Assembly (NCBI GenBank): GCA_963728765.1
Contig: CAVSKX010000002.1
Location: forward strand, 496,001-560,000
Source: AC-32 sp963728765
GTDB lineage: Bacteria > Actinomycetota > Thermoleophilia > Gaiellales > Gaiellaceae
Direction of reading: 5' to 3'
Length of the DNA stretch: 64,000 bases
Shown: positions 47,963 through 56,963 of the stretch, piece by piece
How positions within the stretch are numbered: the stretch's first letter is position 1
Layout: every line of letters starts with the position of its first letter
Notes under the pieces: model-generated
Database searches by the model: none
What the model saw: only the letters and a program-made list of their open reading frames with translations
Told to the model about the DNA's origin: nothing
Position numbers and translations under genes: made by a program

Positions 47963-50320
47963 TCAGCCGGCGTCGGCCAGCGAGGTGGTCCAGACGCTGC
48001 GGCCGTAGGTGGCCGCGTAGAGCGTGTCGCTGCCGTCGGGCAGGTCGATGTCGTTGACCGGCACGAGCGGCAGGTTGTCTCCGACCTTGATCCACGTCTT
48101 GCCGAGGTTCGTCGTGCGGAAGACGCCGACGTCCGTGGCGATGAACAGCCACTTCGGGTGCTGCCAGTGCCGGATGACGTCGTTGATCGGCGCCTGGGGG
48201 ATCCGCTTGCCGACGATGTCGACCCAGGTGTTGCCGCCGTCGCTCGTCATGACGAGGTGCGGGTAGCCGTCACCAGACCGCCACCCCGAGAAGCTCGCCC
48301 AGGCGATGTTCGCATCGTCCGGATCGACCGTGATCCTCGTGACCCAGCGGCCGGGGAAGACGGGGCTCTGCAGCTTCGTCCACGTCACCTGAGCCGGATC
48401 GGCGGCCATCGCGTTGCGGCTGACCCACATCAGGCCGCTGTCGGTCCCGGCGTAGAGGAGGTTCGGGTCGGCCGGGGTCGTTCCCAGCGCCGTCACGTTG
48501 CCGAAGCCCGGCGCCCGGGGCTCGGTGCCCTCGGTGATGTCGGGGCTGATCCGCACCCACGTCCGCTGACCGACGTCCGTGTTCATGCGGTACACGAACT
48601 CGCTGGCGCCGAACATGATGCGCGGGTCCGCGGAGAACTCGATCGGCGCAACCCAGTTGGCGCGGGTGCCCGGGATCCGCATGTTGAAGCTCGGAGTCCC
48701 TTCCTCGAAGCCGCGGCAACCGCCGTTCTGCGAGCAGCCGTAGTAGCGGCGGTCGTTGGTCGGGTTGATCCGGTTCATCATCCCGTCGCCGCCGACGAAG
48801 TTGAACCAGTCGCCGTTGACGGTGTTGTCGCTGGCCCACGACTTGAGCGAGCCGTTGTCCTGGGAGCCTGCGTTGACGCGCGTGTTGTCCTGGACCGAGA
48901 CGTCCATCGCGTAGAACTGCGTCACGGGCAGGCGCGGGGTCTTGGACCACAGGCCGCGGGCGGCGCCGTTCTCGGTCGACGAGTAGAAGCCGCCGTCGTT
49001 GCCGAGGTAGACCCTGTTCGCGGTGAAGGGATCGAACTCGACGGCGTGCTGGTCGGCGTGCGGCGTCCGGGACGTCGTCCAGGTGGCGCCGCCGTCGAGG
49101 CTCTCGGCGAGGTTGACGCCCTCCGCGAAGACGTGCTGCGGGTCGACGGGGTCGACGTCGACGCGACCGAACCACCAGGCGAAGCCGCCGCTGATGCTCT
49201 GCAGCGTGCCACCCGAGGTCGGACCGACCGCGGTCCACGTGGCGCCGGCATCGGTGCTCGTGAAGAAGCCGTTGAAGTTCCCGCGCGCGCTGCTGGAGAT
49301 CAGGTACGCCCGGCTCGGGTCGCTGTCGCTGAAGTCGACCCCCATCTTCCCGACGAGGTTGTCCGGGGTCTGCAGCGCCGGGTCGGTCTCGCTCTGCGGA
49401 AGCGGCGGGTTGTGGACGTTCGTCCAGGTGCGGCCGCTGTCGGTCGAGCGGTAGAGGTAGGAGTTCGGACCGTAGATGCGCGACTTCTCGTCGCGGATCT
49501 TGTCCCACGTCGTCGCGAGCATGACGTCGGGGTTCGCCTTGTCGATCGCGACGTCGATGGCGCCGGTCGACGTGCTGTCCGGGACGATGACGCGGGTCCA
49601 GGTGTTTCCGCCGTCCTCGGTCAGGAACAGGCCGCGCGTCGGGTTGGTGTCGTGCAGCGCACCCTGGACGGCGACGAAGACCCGGTTGTCGTCGCGCGGG
49701 TCGATGACGATCCGGCCGGTCGTGTCACCGTCCTGGAGACCCATGTTCGTCCACGTCGCACCGCCGTCGGTGGACTTGTAGACGCCGTTGCCGTAGTACG
49801 CCGAGCCGCCGCCGTGATCGACCTCGCCGGTACCGACCCAGACGACGCCGTGCGAGTCGACGGCGACCGCGCCGATCGACTGCGGCAGGTAACTGCCCCA
49901 CACGCTGGTGAACGTCGCGCCGCCGTCCGTCGACTTCCACACGCCCCCGCTGCCGGTGGCGATGTAGACGACGCCCTGCGTGCTGGGATCGGCCGCGATG
50001 TCGCGCAGTCGGCCGCCGATGTTGCTCGGGCCGAGCTCCGTCCACACCTGATCCGTGCTCGGCGAGCCCTTGCTCGCAATGCCCGCGGCCTTCGACTGGG
50101 CGATCGCGTCGACGACGGCGCCCTTGGGGATCGAGCCGTCGGCGTTGGCCCGCTGGGCGTACATCCAGTCGTCGGCCCCCACCGGGTCGGCCGTGACGTT
50201 CGACGGGGCCGCCTGGGCGTGCTCGGTCCCGTTGCTCCTGGTGATCGCTGCAGTAGCGGCAGCGAGAAGAATCGCGATCGCCGACGCGGCGACCACGATC
50301 GCGACATGCTTCCTGCGCAT
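47963..50320 (-). CDS. Secreted BNR/sortilin-like beta-propeller protein
   Basis: 785 residues. The signal segment is VAIVVAASAIAILLAAATAA. Many Asp-box blades follow, e.g. GVWKSTDGGATFTSVW, GVYKSTDGGATWTNMG, LFLTEDGGNTWTRV, YLYRSTDSGRTWTNV, FFTSTDAGATWTAV and VMTSDGGNTWVDI, filling one or two propellers over residues about 95-780. This resembles GH74/VPS10-type propeller proteins, but I cannot identify a catalytic acid pair. Probably extracellular; binding or glycosidase roles are both possible. Confidence 0.85.
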   Translation of the reverse strand: MRRKHVAIVVAASAIAILLAAATAAITRSNGTEHAQAAPSNVTADPVGADDWMYAQRANADGSIPKGAVVDAIAQSKAAGIASKGSPSTDQVWTELGPSNIGGRLRDIAADPSTQGVVYIATGSGGVWKSTDGGATFTSVWGSYLPQSIGAVAVDSHGVVWVGTGEVDHGGGSAYYGNGVYKSTDGGATWTNMGLQDGDTTGRIVIDPRDDNRVFVAVQGALHDTNPTRGLFLTEDGGNTWTRVIVPDSTSTGAIDVAIDKANPDVMLATTWDKIRDEKSRIYGPNSYLYRSTDSGRTWTNVHNPPLPQSETDPALQTPDNLVGKMGVDFSDSDPSRAYLISSSARGNFNGFFTSTDAGATWTAVGPTSGGTLQSISGGFAWWFGRVDVDPVDPQHVFAEGVNLAESLDGGATWTTSRTPHADQHAVEFDPFTANRVYLGNDGGFYSSTENGAARGLWSKTPRLPVTQFYAMDVSVQDNTRVNAGSQDNGSLKSWASDNTVNGDWFNFVGGDGMMNRINPTNDRRYYGCSQNGGCRGFEEGTPSFNMRIPGTRANWVAPIEFSADPRIMFGASEFVYRMNTDVGQRTWVRISPDITEGTEPRAPGFGNVTALGTTPADPNLLYAGTDSGLMWVSRNAMAADPAQVTWTKLQSPVFPGRWVTRITVDPDDANIAWASFSGWRSGDGYPHLVMTSDGGNTWVDIVGKRIPQAPINDVIRHWQHPKWLFIATDVGVFRTTNLGKTWIKVGDNLPLVPVNDIDLPDGSDTLYAATYGRSVWTTSLADAG

Positions 50321-50451
50321 CGCTTCGCCTACCTCCCCCTTGGTCTTGTGCGCTTGCGCCCAACTCCACCGATAGCGTCTCCGTGTGGTATCGGTTTCGA
50401 TAGGACCGCCTGTCGGCGCGGGAGATTATCAGCGGTCGTCGTGGAAATCGC

Positions 50452-50928
50452 GTGATGCTTGAACGGCGGCGGGCACTGGCGATCGCGGGGGTCGCCGTGG
50501 CGGCGTTGCTGCTCGTTGTGGGCGGCGTGCGGTTGCTCGGCCGGGACGACCCCTATGACCCGTGTCCGGCTCCGAAGGCCGCTCCGCCGGCCGAGACCGC
50601 GCTCATGCCGGACGGCCTGTCCTTCGACGAGATCGGGACGGTCACGCGAGTGCACAAGGAGCAGCGCAACATCGTGGTGAAGGCGGTCACGACCAAGCCG
50701 CTCGACGAGGGCACGGTGCTGATCCAGGACGCGGTGGTCGCCGCCGGTTACCGCCCCGCCGGGATGGACAACGAGGGCTTCGAGGCGGAGGTCTTCTTCA
50801 CAACCGGGTCCTACGCGGCCGGGATGGCGACCCTGCGGCAATGCAGGAATCGGTGGGACGTTAACCTCGTCCTCCTCGACCGGAATGCCGCGCCGCGCGG
50901 TACGGCTCCAGCCGTCACGACGCCCTGA
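50452..50928 (+). CDS. Hypothetical membrane-anchored protein
   Basis: 158 residues (ATG at 50455 equally possible). One N-terminal helix ALAIAGVAVAALLLVVGGVR, then an outside domain: PMPD-like loop with CPAPKAAPP, GLSFDEIGTVTRVHKEQRNI, DAVVAAGYRPAGMDNEGFEA and a final RQCRNRWDVNLVLLDR. Two cysteines (DPC and RQC) could pair. I recognise no family. It is divergent from the BNR gene. Confidence 0.6.
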   Translation: MMLERRRALAIAGVAVAALLLVVGGVRLLGRDDPYDPCPAPKAAPPAETALMPDGLSFDEIGTVTRVHKEQRNIVVKAVTTKPLDEGTVLIQDAVVAAGYRPAGMDNEGFEAEVFFTTGSYAAGMATLRQCRNRWDVNLVLLDRNAAPRGTAPAVTTP

Positions 50929-51009
50929 CCGGGTCGTTCAGACGGACCACTTCACGATGTATATGGTTCTCGATCCGGGACAAGGGGAGTCAACCAAAGG
51001 GAGGATTCA

Positions 51010-51966
51010 ATGAAGGGTCTTATGCGGCCGCGGCGCTCGCTGTGGCTTGGGCTGGGACTCGGAATCGTGACCACAGTGGTGGCGGCAGTCGCCGCGGTGG
51101 CCGTCGCGGGGCTTCAGCCCGCCGACCTCGGGTTCACGCCGAACTCCGAGTCGCAGATGACCAACATCGATGTCGCTCGGGCGTATGCCAAGAACTACTA
51201 CGGCGCTCCGACGGCCACGTCAGGCCCCAGCGGAACCTGGAACACGCCGCTGAACCTGACGAGCAACTACGCGGACGAGGCGCGGTCGGTCGCGAAGCAG
51301 GGCGACAACTGGCTGTCTGCGCGTTCGAAGGTGTCGGACCGGGCGATCGTGCTCGACGTCGATGACACGACACTGACCACCTGGAACTACGAGCTCTACA
51401 GCAACTGGGACTTCAATCCGACCACGAACGCCCAGTTCGTCGGCCTGACGGGCACCACGTTCACCGGAAACGCGTTCCCGGCCGCGCCTGGGATGGTCGA
51501 CCTGGTCAGCCACGCCAAGGCCCTGGGCTACGCGGTCTTCTTCCTCACCGGCCGTGGCGACTCACAGCACCAGGCGACGATCGCCAACCTGGTGAGCGAC
51601 ACCGAGGCGGGGCTGCCGGACGTTCCCACCGTGACCATCTCCGGGAAGACCATCCCGGAGGTCGACGCCGGCTACCCGACGCCGACGCCGCTCGACTCCG
51701 GCCACGGCGGCTTCGCCGACGGCCTGTTCACCAAGCCGCCCGTCGGCTCGTACCCGGCGTACCTGAACACGCCGGAGTTCTGTGGGCCGTCCATCACGGC
51801 GGGCGTGTCCTGCCCGACGATCCAGTACAAGTCGGGCGTGCGGGCCTACATCGAGTCGCAGGGCTACGACATCGTCGGCAACTTCGGCGACCAGTTCAGC
51901 GATCTCCTGGGCGGCTTCGCGGACAAGACGTTCAAGATGCCGAACCCGAACTACTACCTCCCGTAG
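51010..51966 (+). CDS. Secreted HAD-superfamily acid phosphatase (class B/lipoprotein e(P4)-like)
   Basis: 318 residues; AAAGGGAGG lies before the ATG. An N-terminal membrane anchor (LGLGLGIVTTVVAAVAAVAV) precedes the HAD core: AIVLDVDDTTLTTWNYEL has DxDDT with the nucleophile Asp, YAVFFLTGRGDSQHQATIAN is motif II, and IVGNFGDQFSDLLGG is the DD-type motif IV. The family dephosphorylates nucleotides and small phosphate esters outside the cell. A terminator hairpin follows. Confidence 0.9.
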   Translation: MKGLMRPRRSLWLGLGLGIVTTVVAAVAAVAVAGLQPADLGFTPNSESQMTNIDVARAYAKNYYGAPTATSGPSGTWNTPLNLTSNYADEARSVAKQGDNWLSARSKVSDRAIVLDVDDTTLTTWNYELYSNWDFNPTTNAQFVGLTGTTFTGNAFPAAPGMVDLVSHAKALGYAVFFLTGRGDSQHQATIANLVSDTEAGLPDVPTVTISGKTIPEVDAGYPTPTPLDSGHGGFADGLFTKPPVGSYPAYLNTPEFCGPSITAGVSCPTIQYKSGVRAYIESQGYDIVGNFGDQFSDLLGGFADKTFKMPNPNYYLP

Positions 51967-51997
51967 GCGGGGAGTAGAACAGCTCGATCGGGAGACC

Positions 51998-52036
51998 ACC
52001 GCTCCCCTTCGCGACACACGTCCGAGGGGGAGCGGT
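51998..52036. terminator. Hairpin between the phosphatase and decarboxylase genes
   Basis: ACCGCTCCCC and GGGGAGCGGT form a 10-pair stem around 19 bases, between two convergent genes and touching the decarboxylase stop codon. Confidence 0.6.
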
Positions 52037-53367
52037 CACTTCGCGAGCTCGCGCAGCACCTCCCAGGCGCGACGCACGTCTCGCTCGGTGGTGCTCTCGT
52101 GGCCGACCGCCAGGCGCAGCACGTAGCGGCCGTCGAGTCGCGTGTGCGAGATGAAGATCTCGCCGCTGCGGTTGGCGCGCTCGAGAAGCGCCTCGTTCTC
52201 CTCGTCGCTGCCGTTCTTTCGGAAGCACACGACCGAGAACGGCCGGGGCGCGCACAGCTCCCAGCCCGGCTCGTCGCGGACCCACCCCTCGAACAGCGAG
52301 GCCAGCTCGATCGCGCGGCGTACGCGCTCCTGCAGGCCGGCGCGGCCGTAGCAGCGCAGGACGGCCCACAGCTTCAACGAGCGGAAGCGGCGTCCCAGCG
52401 CAGGCCCGTACTCGCTCAGGCTGAGAGCGTCCTCCGAGTCGGGCGTGCGCAGATACTCGGGAACAAGGCTGAAGGCGGCGCGGAAATCGACGGGCCGGCT
52501 CGTCCAGAGCAGCGAGCAGTCCATCGGCGTGTACATCCACTTGTGGGCGTTGACCACGAGCGAGTCGGCCTGTTCCACCCCGTCGAAGGCCCAGCGCAAC
52601 TCGGGGCAGACCATCGCCGAGCCCGCGTAGGCCGCGTCCACGTGCAGCCACACGCCCGCCTCACGGCAGGCCTCGGCGATCGCGGCCACAGGGTCGACCG
52701 AGGTGGTGGACGTGGTCCCGACCGTCGCCACGACCGCCGCCGCGTCGGTGAGGTCGAGCGCCTCCGGGCGCAAGCGGAACGCCTCGTCGCACGGCACCTT
52801 GCGCAACTCGAGCCCGAGCATGTGCGCCGCCTTGTCCACCGACGAGTGGGCGTGCTCGGAGCACACCACCACGCGTCCGCCGGTGACGTTGCGTGCGGCG
52901 ATCATCGCCGCGAGCGTGGAAGTCGAGGCAGTGTCCTCGATATGCCCATGCCAAGCTCCGGGCAGCCCGAGCAGCTGGCCTGTCCAGTCGAGCACGAGAC
53001 CCTCCAGCTCGGTCGAGGCCGGCGAGGTGCGCCACAGGATGGCGACGGGGTTGAGCGCCGCCGCGAGCAGCTCCGCGAGAATGCCCGGTGGCGACGACGA
53101 CACCGAGAAGTAGGCGAAGAAGCGCGGGTGCTGCCAGTGGGTCATCCCGGGCAAGAGGACCTCGTCCAGGTCGCGCAGCACCGCCGAGAAGGGCTCGCCC
53201 TCGTCAGGCGGCGAGGCGGGTAGGCGCGAGCGGATCTCGCCGGGCTCCACCTGGGCGAGCACGGGCAGCTCCCCCACCCGCTCCAGATACCGGGCCGCCC
53301 ACTCGAGAGCGGCCTGGCCATCCTCCAGGAGATTCACGGCAGCCGGCTGCACAGGGACGTTCGTCAC
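52036..53367 (-). CDS. PLP-dependent aromatic-L-amino-acid-type decarboxylase
   Basis: 443 residues from a GTG with GGAGGTGAG upstream; the longer open frame upstream is the antisense and other-frame reading of neighbours. HPRFFAYFSVSSSPPGILAE, TSTLAAMIAARN (phosphate contacts), WLHVDAAYAGSAMVCPEL (Asp to the pyridine N) and VVNAHKWMYTPMDCSLLW with the Schiff-base Lys mark group II decarboxylases. Substrate probably an aromatic amino acid. The start overlaps the cupin stop (GTGA). Confidence 0.92.
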   Translation of the reverse strand: MTNVPVQPAAVNLLEDGQAALEWAARYLERVGELPVLAQVEPGEIRSRLPASPPDEGEPFSAVLRDLDEVLLPGMTHWQHPRFFAYFSVSSSPPGILAELLAAALNPVAILWRTSPASTELEGLVLDWTGQLLGLPGAWHGHIEDTASTSTLAAMIAARNVTGGRVVVCSEHAHSSVDKAAHMLGLELRKVPCDEAFRLRPEALDLTDAAAVVATVGTTSTTSVDPVAAIAEACREAGVWLHVDAAYAGSAMVCPELRWAFDGVEQADSLVVNAHKWMYTPMDCSLLWTSRPVDFRAAFSLVPEYLRTPDSEDALSLSEYGPALGRRFRSLKLWAVLRCYGRAGLQERVRRAIELASLFEGWVRDEPGWELCAPRPFSVVCFRKNGSDEENEALLERANRSGEIFISHTRLDGRYVLRLAVGHESTTERDVRRAWEVLRELAK

Positions 53368-53702
53368 GGGCTCACCTCCGATCGCTGTCGGCCGTCCTCG
53401 TCGAGCAGCACCACGCTTTCCTGCTCGTTCGGATCGGTGCGTGCGACCACGGCGACGCAGGGCTCGCGGTCGCTCGGGTTGAACGGCAGGTGCGGCATGC
53501 CCGCGGGAATGAACAGGATCGCCGTCTCGTGCTCCCCGTGCAGGTGCGGGCGCGCGCTGCCACCCGGTGGAATCTCCAGCCGGTGCATGGACAGCCCGCG
53601 CGCACCCGCGGTCTGCGCGGAGATCCCGGTGAAGTAGTCGAAGCCCTGATCTCCGGCGTGCGTTTCGTCGCCGGCGACGACGACGCAGGTCAGATCGGAC
53701 AT
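53364..53702 (-). CDS. Cupin protein shortened by an in-frame deletion
   Basis: 112 residues starting MSDLTCVVVAGDETHAGDQG. GGSARPHLHGEHETAILFIP is cupin motif 1 joined directly to AGMPHLPFNPSDREPCVAVV, motif 2. Normal members have about 25 residues between (the strands after HETA..). The join is in frame. The barrel would lack two strands, so metal binding may fail. ALL else, including VARTDPNEQESVVLL, is conserved. Overlaps the decarboxylase start downstream and the 83-residue gene upstream. Confidence 0.75.
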   Translation of the reverse strand: MSDLTCVVVAGDETHAGDQGFDYFTGISAQTAGARGLSMHRLEIPPGGSARPHLHGEHETAILFIPAGMPHLPFNPSDREPCVAVVARTDPNEQESVVLLDEDGRQRSEVSP

Positions 53703-53941
53703 GAGCCTCCTCTGATGGTTCGTTCGCCCTCGGCCATGATCGCTCCCGCGAGGGCACCTGCCGTCCGAGCCCGGTAGAGATCCAAGAACCTTCGTACCTC
53801 GGCGTCGAGCGCGGCAACCGCCTGCGGGTCGACGGCGCCCGTTCTCGCCGCACGCGCGAGCTTTGGCTGCAGGCCGTGGAGGTACCACGACCGGAGCTCG
53901 GCGCGGGCGTCGTTCGTGCGCTCGTTCGGCATCGTCGCCAC
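53690..53941 (-). CDS. Small hypothetical protein
   Basis: 83 residues from a GTG (inner ATG at 53932). TNDARAELRSWYLHGLQPKL, VDPQAVAALDAEVRRFLDLY and RARTAGALAGAIMAEGERTI suggest an all-helical protein. I recognise no family. Its 3' end overlaps the cupin start by 13 bases, so it is the first gene of a coupled trio with cupin and decarboxylase. Confidence 0.6.
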   Translation of the reverse strand: MATMPNERTNDARAELRSWYLHGLQPKLARAARTGAVDPQAVAALDAEVRRFLDLYRARTAGALAGAIMAEGERTIRGGSCPI

Positions 53942-53966
53942 TTCTGACCCCTTCTGGGCGCAGAAC

Positions 53967-55352
53967 TCAGCGCTCCTCCGCCGGCGGCACGTTCTGGTTC
54001 ACCCGGAACACGTTCTCCGGGTCGTAACGGCGCTTGACCTCGGCAAGGCGGTCCCATGTTGCACCGGGATAGGCGGTGCGGACACGGTCCGCGCCCTCGT
54101 CGCCGAGGAAGTTGACGTACGCGCCATCCACTCCTCGACGGAGCGCAGCGGCAGCATCCTCGGCCCAGGCGCTGTGAACGGAGTCCTCCTCCGGAGAGGC
54201 GTAGACGGCGGCGACGTTGACCATCAGCCGCCGCTGCCGATGCGCGAAGGCGGTCGCCTCGGCCCCGACGCGCGCCACCGCACCGCCGAGCACGCGGATC
54301 TGCGCGGCCGGCAGCTGCGCCGTGGACGTCGACAAGCGGTCAAGGAGCTCGCCGGCGGCGGCCTCGTCGAGCGAGTCGGAGAAGAACGTGTGCAGAGCCG
54401 CGCGGGGCGGAACGTCTTGTGCTTCCGCCGGGAACATCTCGCTGAACGGCATGGCCCGGACAAAGTCGGCGACCGGCGGTGCGAGCGCCCGCAGCGGCGC
54501 GACCGCCCGTTCCCCTTCGTCGAGCGGCCCGGCGTGCACGAGCAGTGCGAGCAGCAGCGGCGTGCCGACGAGCTCCGCCGGCACGAACGGCAGCGGCGGG
54601 GCGAGAAGCACATTGGCGATCACCGACAGTTCCTCCGGCGCAGCGTCCACCTCCGCGACGAGACCGGCCAGCGTCTCGGGCGTCGCCGGGAGCGCGAGCA
54701 TTCCGCCGATGACCAGGTCCACCGGGTGCAGCCGGTAGTCGAAGCGGGTGACGACGCCGAAGTTGCCGCCGCCGCCCCGGATCGCCCAGAAGAGGTCCTG
54801 GTGACTGTCGGCGTCGACCTCGAGGACGCGGCCGTCGGCGGTCACGACCTCGGCGCCGAGCAGGTGGTCGATTGTCAGCCCGTGCTTGCGCACGAGATAG
54901 CCCATCCCGCCGCCGAGTGTCAGTCCGCCGATCCCGACCGAAGCCGTGTCGCCGAAGGCGGGGGCGAGACCGTGCGGCGCGGCGGCGGTCGTGACCTCGC
55001 CCGAGGTGAGGCCGCCCGCCGCGCGCGCGACCCGCCTGTCGGCATCGATCTCGAGCGACGTGAGGCCGGCCAGGTCGAGCACGATGCCGCCGTCGCTCGT
55101 GCCGTGCCCCGCCTGACTGTGCCCGCCGCCGCGGACGGCGAGCTCGAGGCCCGCCTCGCGCGCGAGCGCGACCACGCGGGCTACCTCTGCGGCGTCGGCG
55201 GGTCGCACGATCGCAGCCGGGTGCCGGTCGACGGATGGCAGGAAGACGCGGCGCGCCGCGTCGTAGCCGGGCTCGCCGGGACCGATCACCGGCCCGGCAA
55301 GCTCGGCCCGAAGCAGCGCGATCGAGAGGCGTGACTGTTGTGCAGTGCTCAT
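53967..55352 (-). CDS. FAD-linked oxidase (PCMH/berberine-bridge type)
   Basis: 461 residues from an ATG with AGGAGG upstream. LAVRGGGHSQAGHGTSDGGI (His for FAD attachment region), LTLGGGMGYLVRKHGL and DLFWAIRGGGGNFGVVTRFD form the PCMH domain; the C-terminal YDPENVFRVNQNVPP is the BBE motif that completes the FAD site. A stand-alone oxidase, related to the first half of the 9088 fusion but without its cNMP-binding tail. Substrate not predictable. It ends 25 bases upstream of the hypothetical-cupin-decarboxylase genes. Confidence 0.9.
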   Translation of the reverse strand: MSTAQQSRLSIALLRAELAGPVIGPGEPGYDAARRVFLPSVDRHPAAIVRPADAAEVARVVALAREAGLELAVRGGGHSQAGHGTSDGGIVLDLAGLTSLEIDADRRVARAAGGLTSGEVTTAAAPHGLAPAFGDTASVGIGGLTLGGGMGYLVRKHGLTIDHLLGAEVVTADGRVLEVDADSHQDLFWAIRGGGGNFGVVTRFDYRLHPVDLVIGGMLALPATPETLAGLVAEVDAAPEELSVIANVLLAPPLPFVPAELVGTPLLLALLVHAGPLDEGERAVAPLRALAPPVADFVRAMPFSEMFPAEAQDVPPRAALHTFFSDSLDEAAAGELLDRLSTSTAQLPAAQIRVLGGAVARVGAEATAFAHRQRRLMVNVAAVYASPEEDSVHSAWAEDAAAALRRGVDGAYVNFLGDEGADRVRTAYPGATWDRLAEVKRRYDPENVFRVNQNVPPAEER

Positions 55353-55503
55353 GTGAGCCTCCTCTGTGGGCTTGCTTCCGTCCCCGACAACGTTGCCGTC
55401 GCCGAGGGTTCGCCCGCGTACGGCGTCCATGCGTTCGGAGGTGCGGTTACCCGAACTTGTTACGAGCGGAGAAAGGGCGAAGCTGGGCGTACCGAGCCGG
55501 TGA

Positions 55504-55731
55504 TCAGAGGTGCGTCCGCGCCTCGTTCTTGATCGCGATGAAGCGGTCGAGCGAGCCGGTCGCGGCAAGCTCGGCGTGGGCGCGCTCGCGCAGATCGATG
55601 AAGTCTTGGACGTCTGCTACCGCGTGCTCCAGCGAATCCGGTTCCTCCCGCTTGATCGCGTAGAGGCACGCAACCAGGACGGGCCCGACGACGAGCAGGT
55701 AGAGCGCAGATACCACCGCGAGCGCGATCAT
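55504..55731 (-). CDS. Small single-pass membrane protein
   Basis: 75 residues. One helix LAVVSALYLLVVGPVLVACL at the N-terminus, then KREEPDSLEHAVADVQDFID and a charged helical tail. No family recognised. It is downstream of the PAP2 gene by 19 bases and probably in its operon. The 55353-55503 gap shows nothing more. Confidence 0.6.
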   Translation of the reverse strand: MIALAVVSALYLLVVGPVLVACLYAIKREEPDSLEHAVADVQDFIDLRERAHAELAATGSLDRFIAIKNEARTHL

Positions 55732-55750
55732 TGTCGTTCTCCTTTCATGG

Positions 55751-56548
55751 CTAGGCCGCGCGCCGTTCGACCGCGGGCAACGGCTCGTGCCGCGTCGGGA
55801 GCGCGGTAAGTGGGGTCGGAGTCGCGTGACGGGTCAAGACCACGGCCGCTGCCGCTCCGAGCCCTGCCGCCAGTGCCCCGGCGGCCGCGTCGATGAAGAA
55901 GTGGTTGCCGGTGGCGACGACCACCAGGAGAACCGCGGGCGCATAGAGCACTCCGAGCGCACGGAGAAGCGCAGGCCGGCCGTAGACCAGCAGGCTGGCT
56001 GCGACGACGAGCGCGTAGCCGATGTGCATGCTCGGGACAGCGGCGTAGGGGTTGTAGAGAAAGCTGACGAGGCCGTGGTTGAGACTGATGTGGCCGTTCG
56101 AGACGGTGTCGGCGATGCCGATGCCGGCCAGCCGGGGCGGAGCGGTCGGATAGACGAGGAAGCCGACGAGCGCGAGGCCGCTCGCAAGCAGCAGGGTCGT
56201 ACGAACGAACGCGAAGGCGGAGGGCCGCCGCTGATGGAGCCAGAGCAGCACGGCGACCGTGACCATCAGGTGAAGCGTCAAGTAGGCCGTGTCGAGCAAC
56301 CCGATCAGACCCGGGGGCGCATGCGCCGCCCGCTGCACGGTCGCCTCGTGGAAGACGTGCAGCGACCGCTCGAGCGCGACGAGGCGGTGCGCGTGCTGCT
56401 CGGCTTCGCCGGTGTGGCCGACGACGAGCCCGCGCGCGAGCTCGTAGAGCCCGTACAGGCCGAGGGCCAGAAGCGCTTCGCTGCCGAGCGAGTGCCGCTG
56501 GGAGAGCCAGCTCCGAGGCCGGCGGACCGTCGCGTCGATCGCAGTCAC
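55751..56548 (-). CDS. PAP2-superfamily membrane protein (inositolphosphotransferase-like)
   Basis: 265 residues from a GTG overlapping the upstream stop. About six helices, including LLTLHLMVTVAVLLWLHQRR-like and TTLLLASGLALVGFLVYPTA segments. Motifs: YPTAPPRL, AAVPSMHIGYALVVAASL (C2 His) and GNHFFIDAAAGALAAGLG (C3 His and Asp). This is the actinobacterial PAP2 type seen in phosphatidylinositol and lipid-head-group transferases. Middle gene of a three-gene minus-strand set. Confidence 0.82.
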   Translation of the reverse strand: MTAIDATVRRPRSWLSQRHSLGSEALLALGLYGLYELARGLVVGHTGEAEQHAHRLVALERSLHVFHEATVQRAAHAPPGLIGLLDTAYLTLHLMVTVAVLLWLHQRRPSAFAFVRTTLLLASGLALVGFLVYPTAPPRLAGIGIADTVSNGHISLNHGLVSFLYNPYAAVPSMHIGYALVVAASLLVYGRPALLRALGVLYAPAVLLVVVATGNHFFIDAAAGALAAGLGAAAAVVLTRHATPTPLTALPTRHEPLPAVERRAA

Positions 56549-56772
56549 GCGGCCCAGTGCTTGCCGTTGACCGCGGCTCGGGCGGCCGAGAACGGGTGGT
56601 AGAAAGCATCGATCGCCTCCCTCCCGTTCGTCGGGTGGAGAACGAAGCGGGCTCCCTCGCGCTCGTCCACGACTTCGACGCGGAACTCGTCCTCGAGCAG
56701 TCCGCGGTTCCAGAACAGGTCGACGACAACTCCGTTGGTCTCGCGGTGTCCGAAGTGCTCTGCGGTCGACAT
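56545..56772 (-). CDS. Small conserved hypothetical protein
   Basis: 75 residues: MSTAEHFGHRETNGVVVDLF, RGLLEDEFRVEVVDEREGAR and FVLHPTNGREAIDAFYHPFS. The balanced sequence without low complexity and the coupled overlap with the PAP2 gene support a real gene. I cannot assign a function or domain name. Confidence 0.65.
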   Translation of the reverse strand: MSTAEHFGHRETNGVVVDLFWNRGLLEDEFRVEVVDEREGARFVLHPTNGREAIDAFYHPFSAARAAVNGKHWAA

Positions 56773-56963
56773 TGCTCACCTCCAGTCCCGTGTGGGTCGT
56801 TGCTCCCTTCGAGGCTGCCGGTGGCTGTCTCCGTGGCGCGTACGGTGCGCCTGTTTTCGCGGGTGCGGCTAGCCGCACCCACAAGAGCGGCGCACCGTAT
56901 CCGGACGCCGCACGGCGGAGGGCAGCCTTGAGTGGAAGCACGTAGCCGAAAGGAGTGAGCTCG

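Noticed and set aside
48158..50455. 765-codon plus-strand open frame
   Set aside because: Antisense shadow of the BNR propeller gene, whose Asp-box repeats are on the minus strand.
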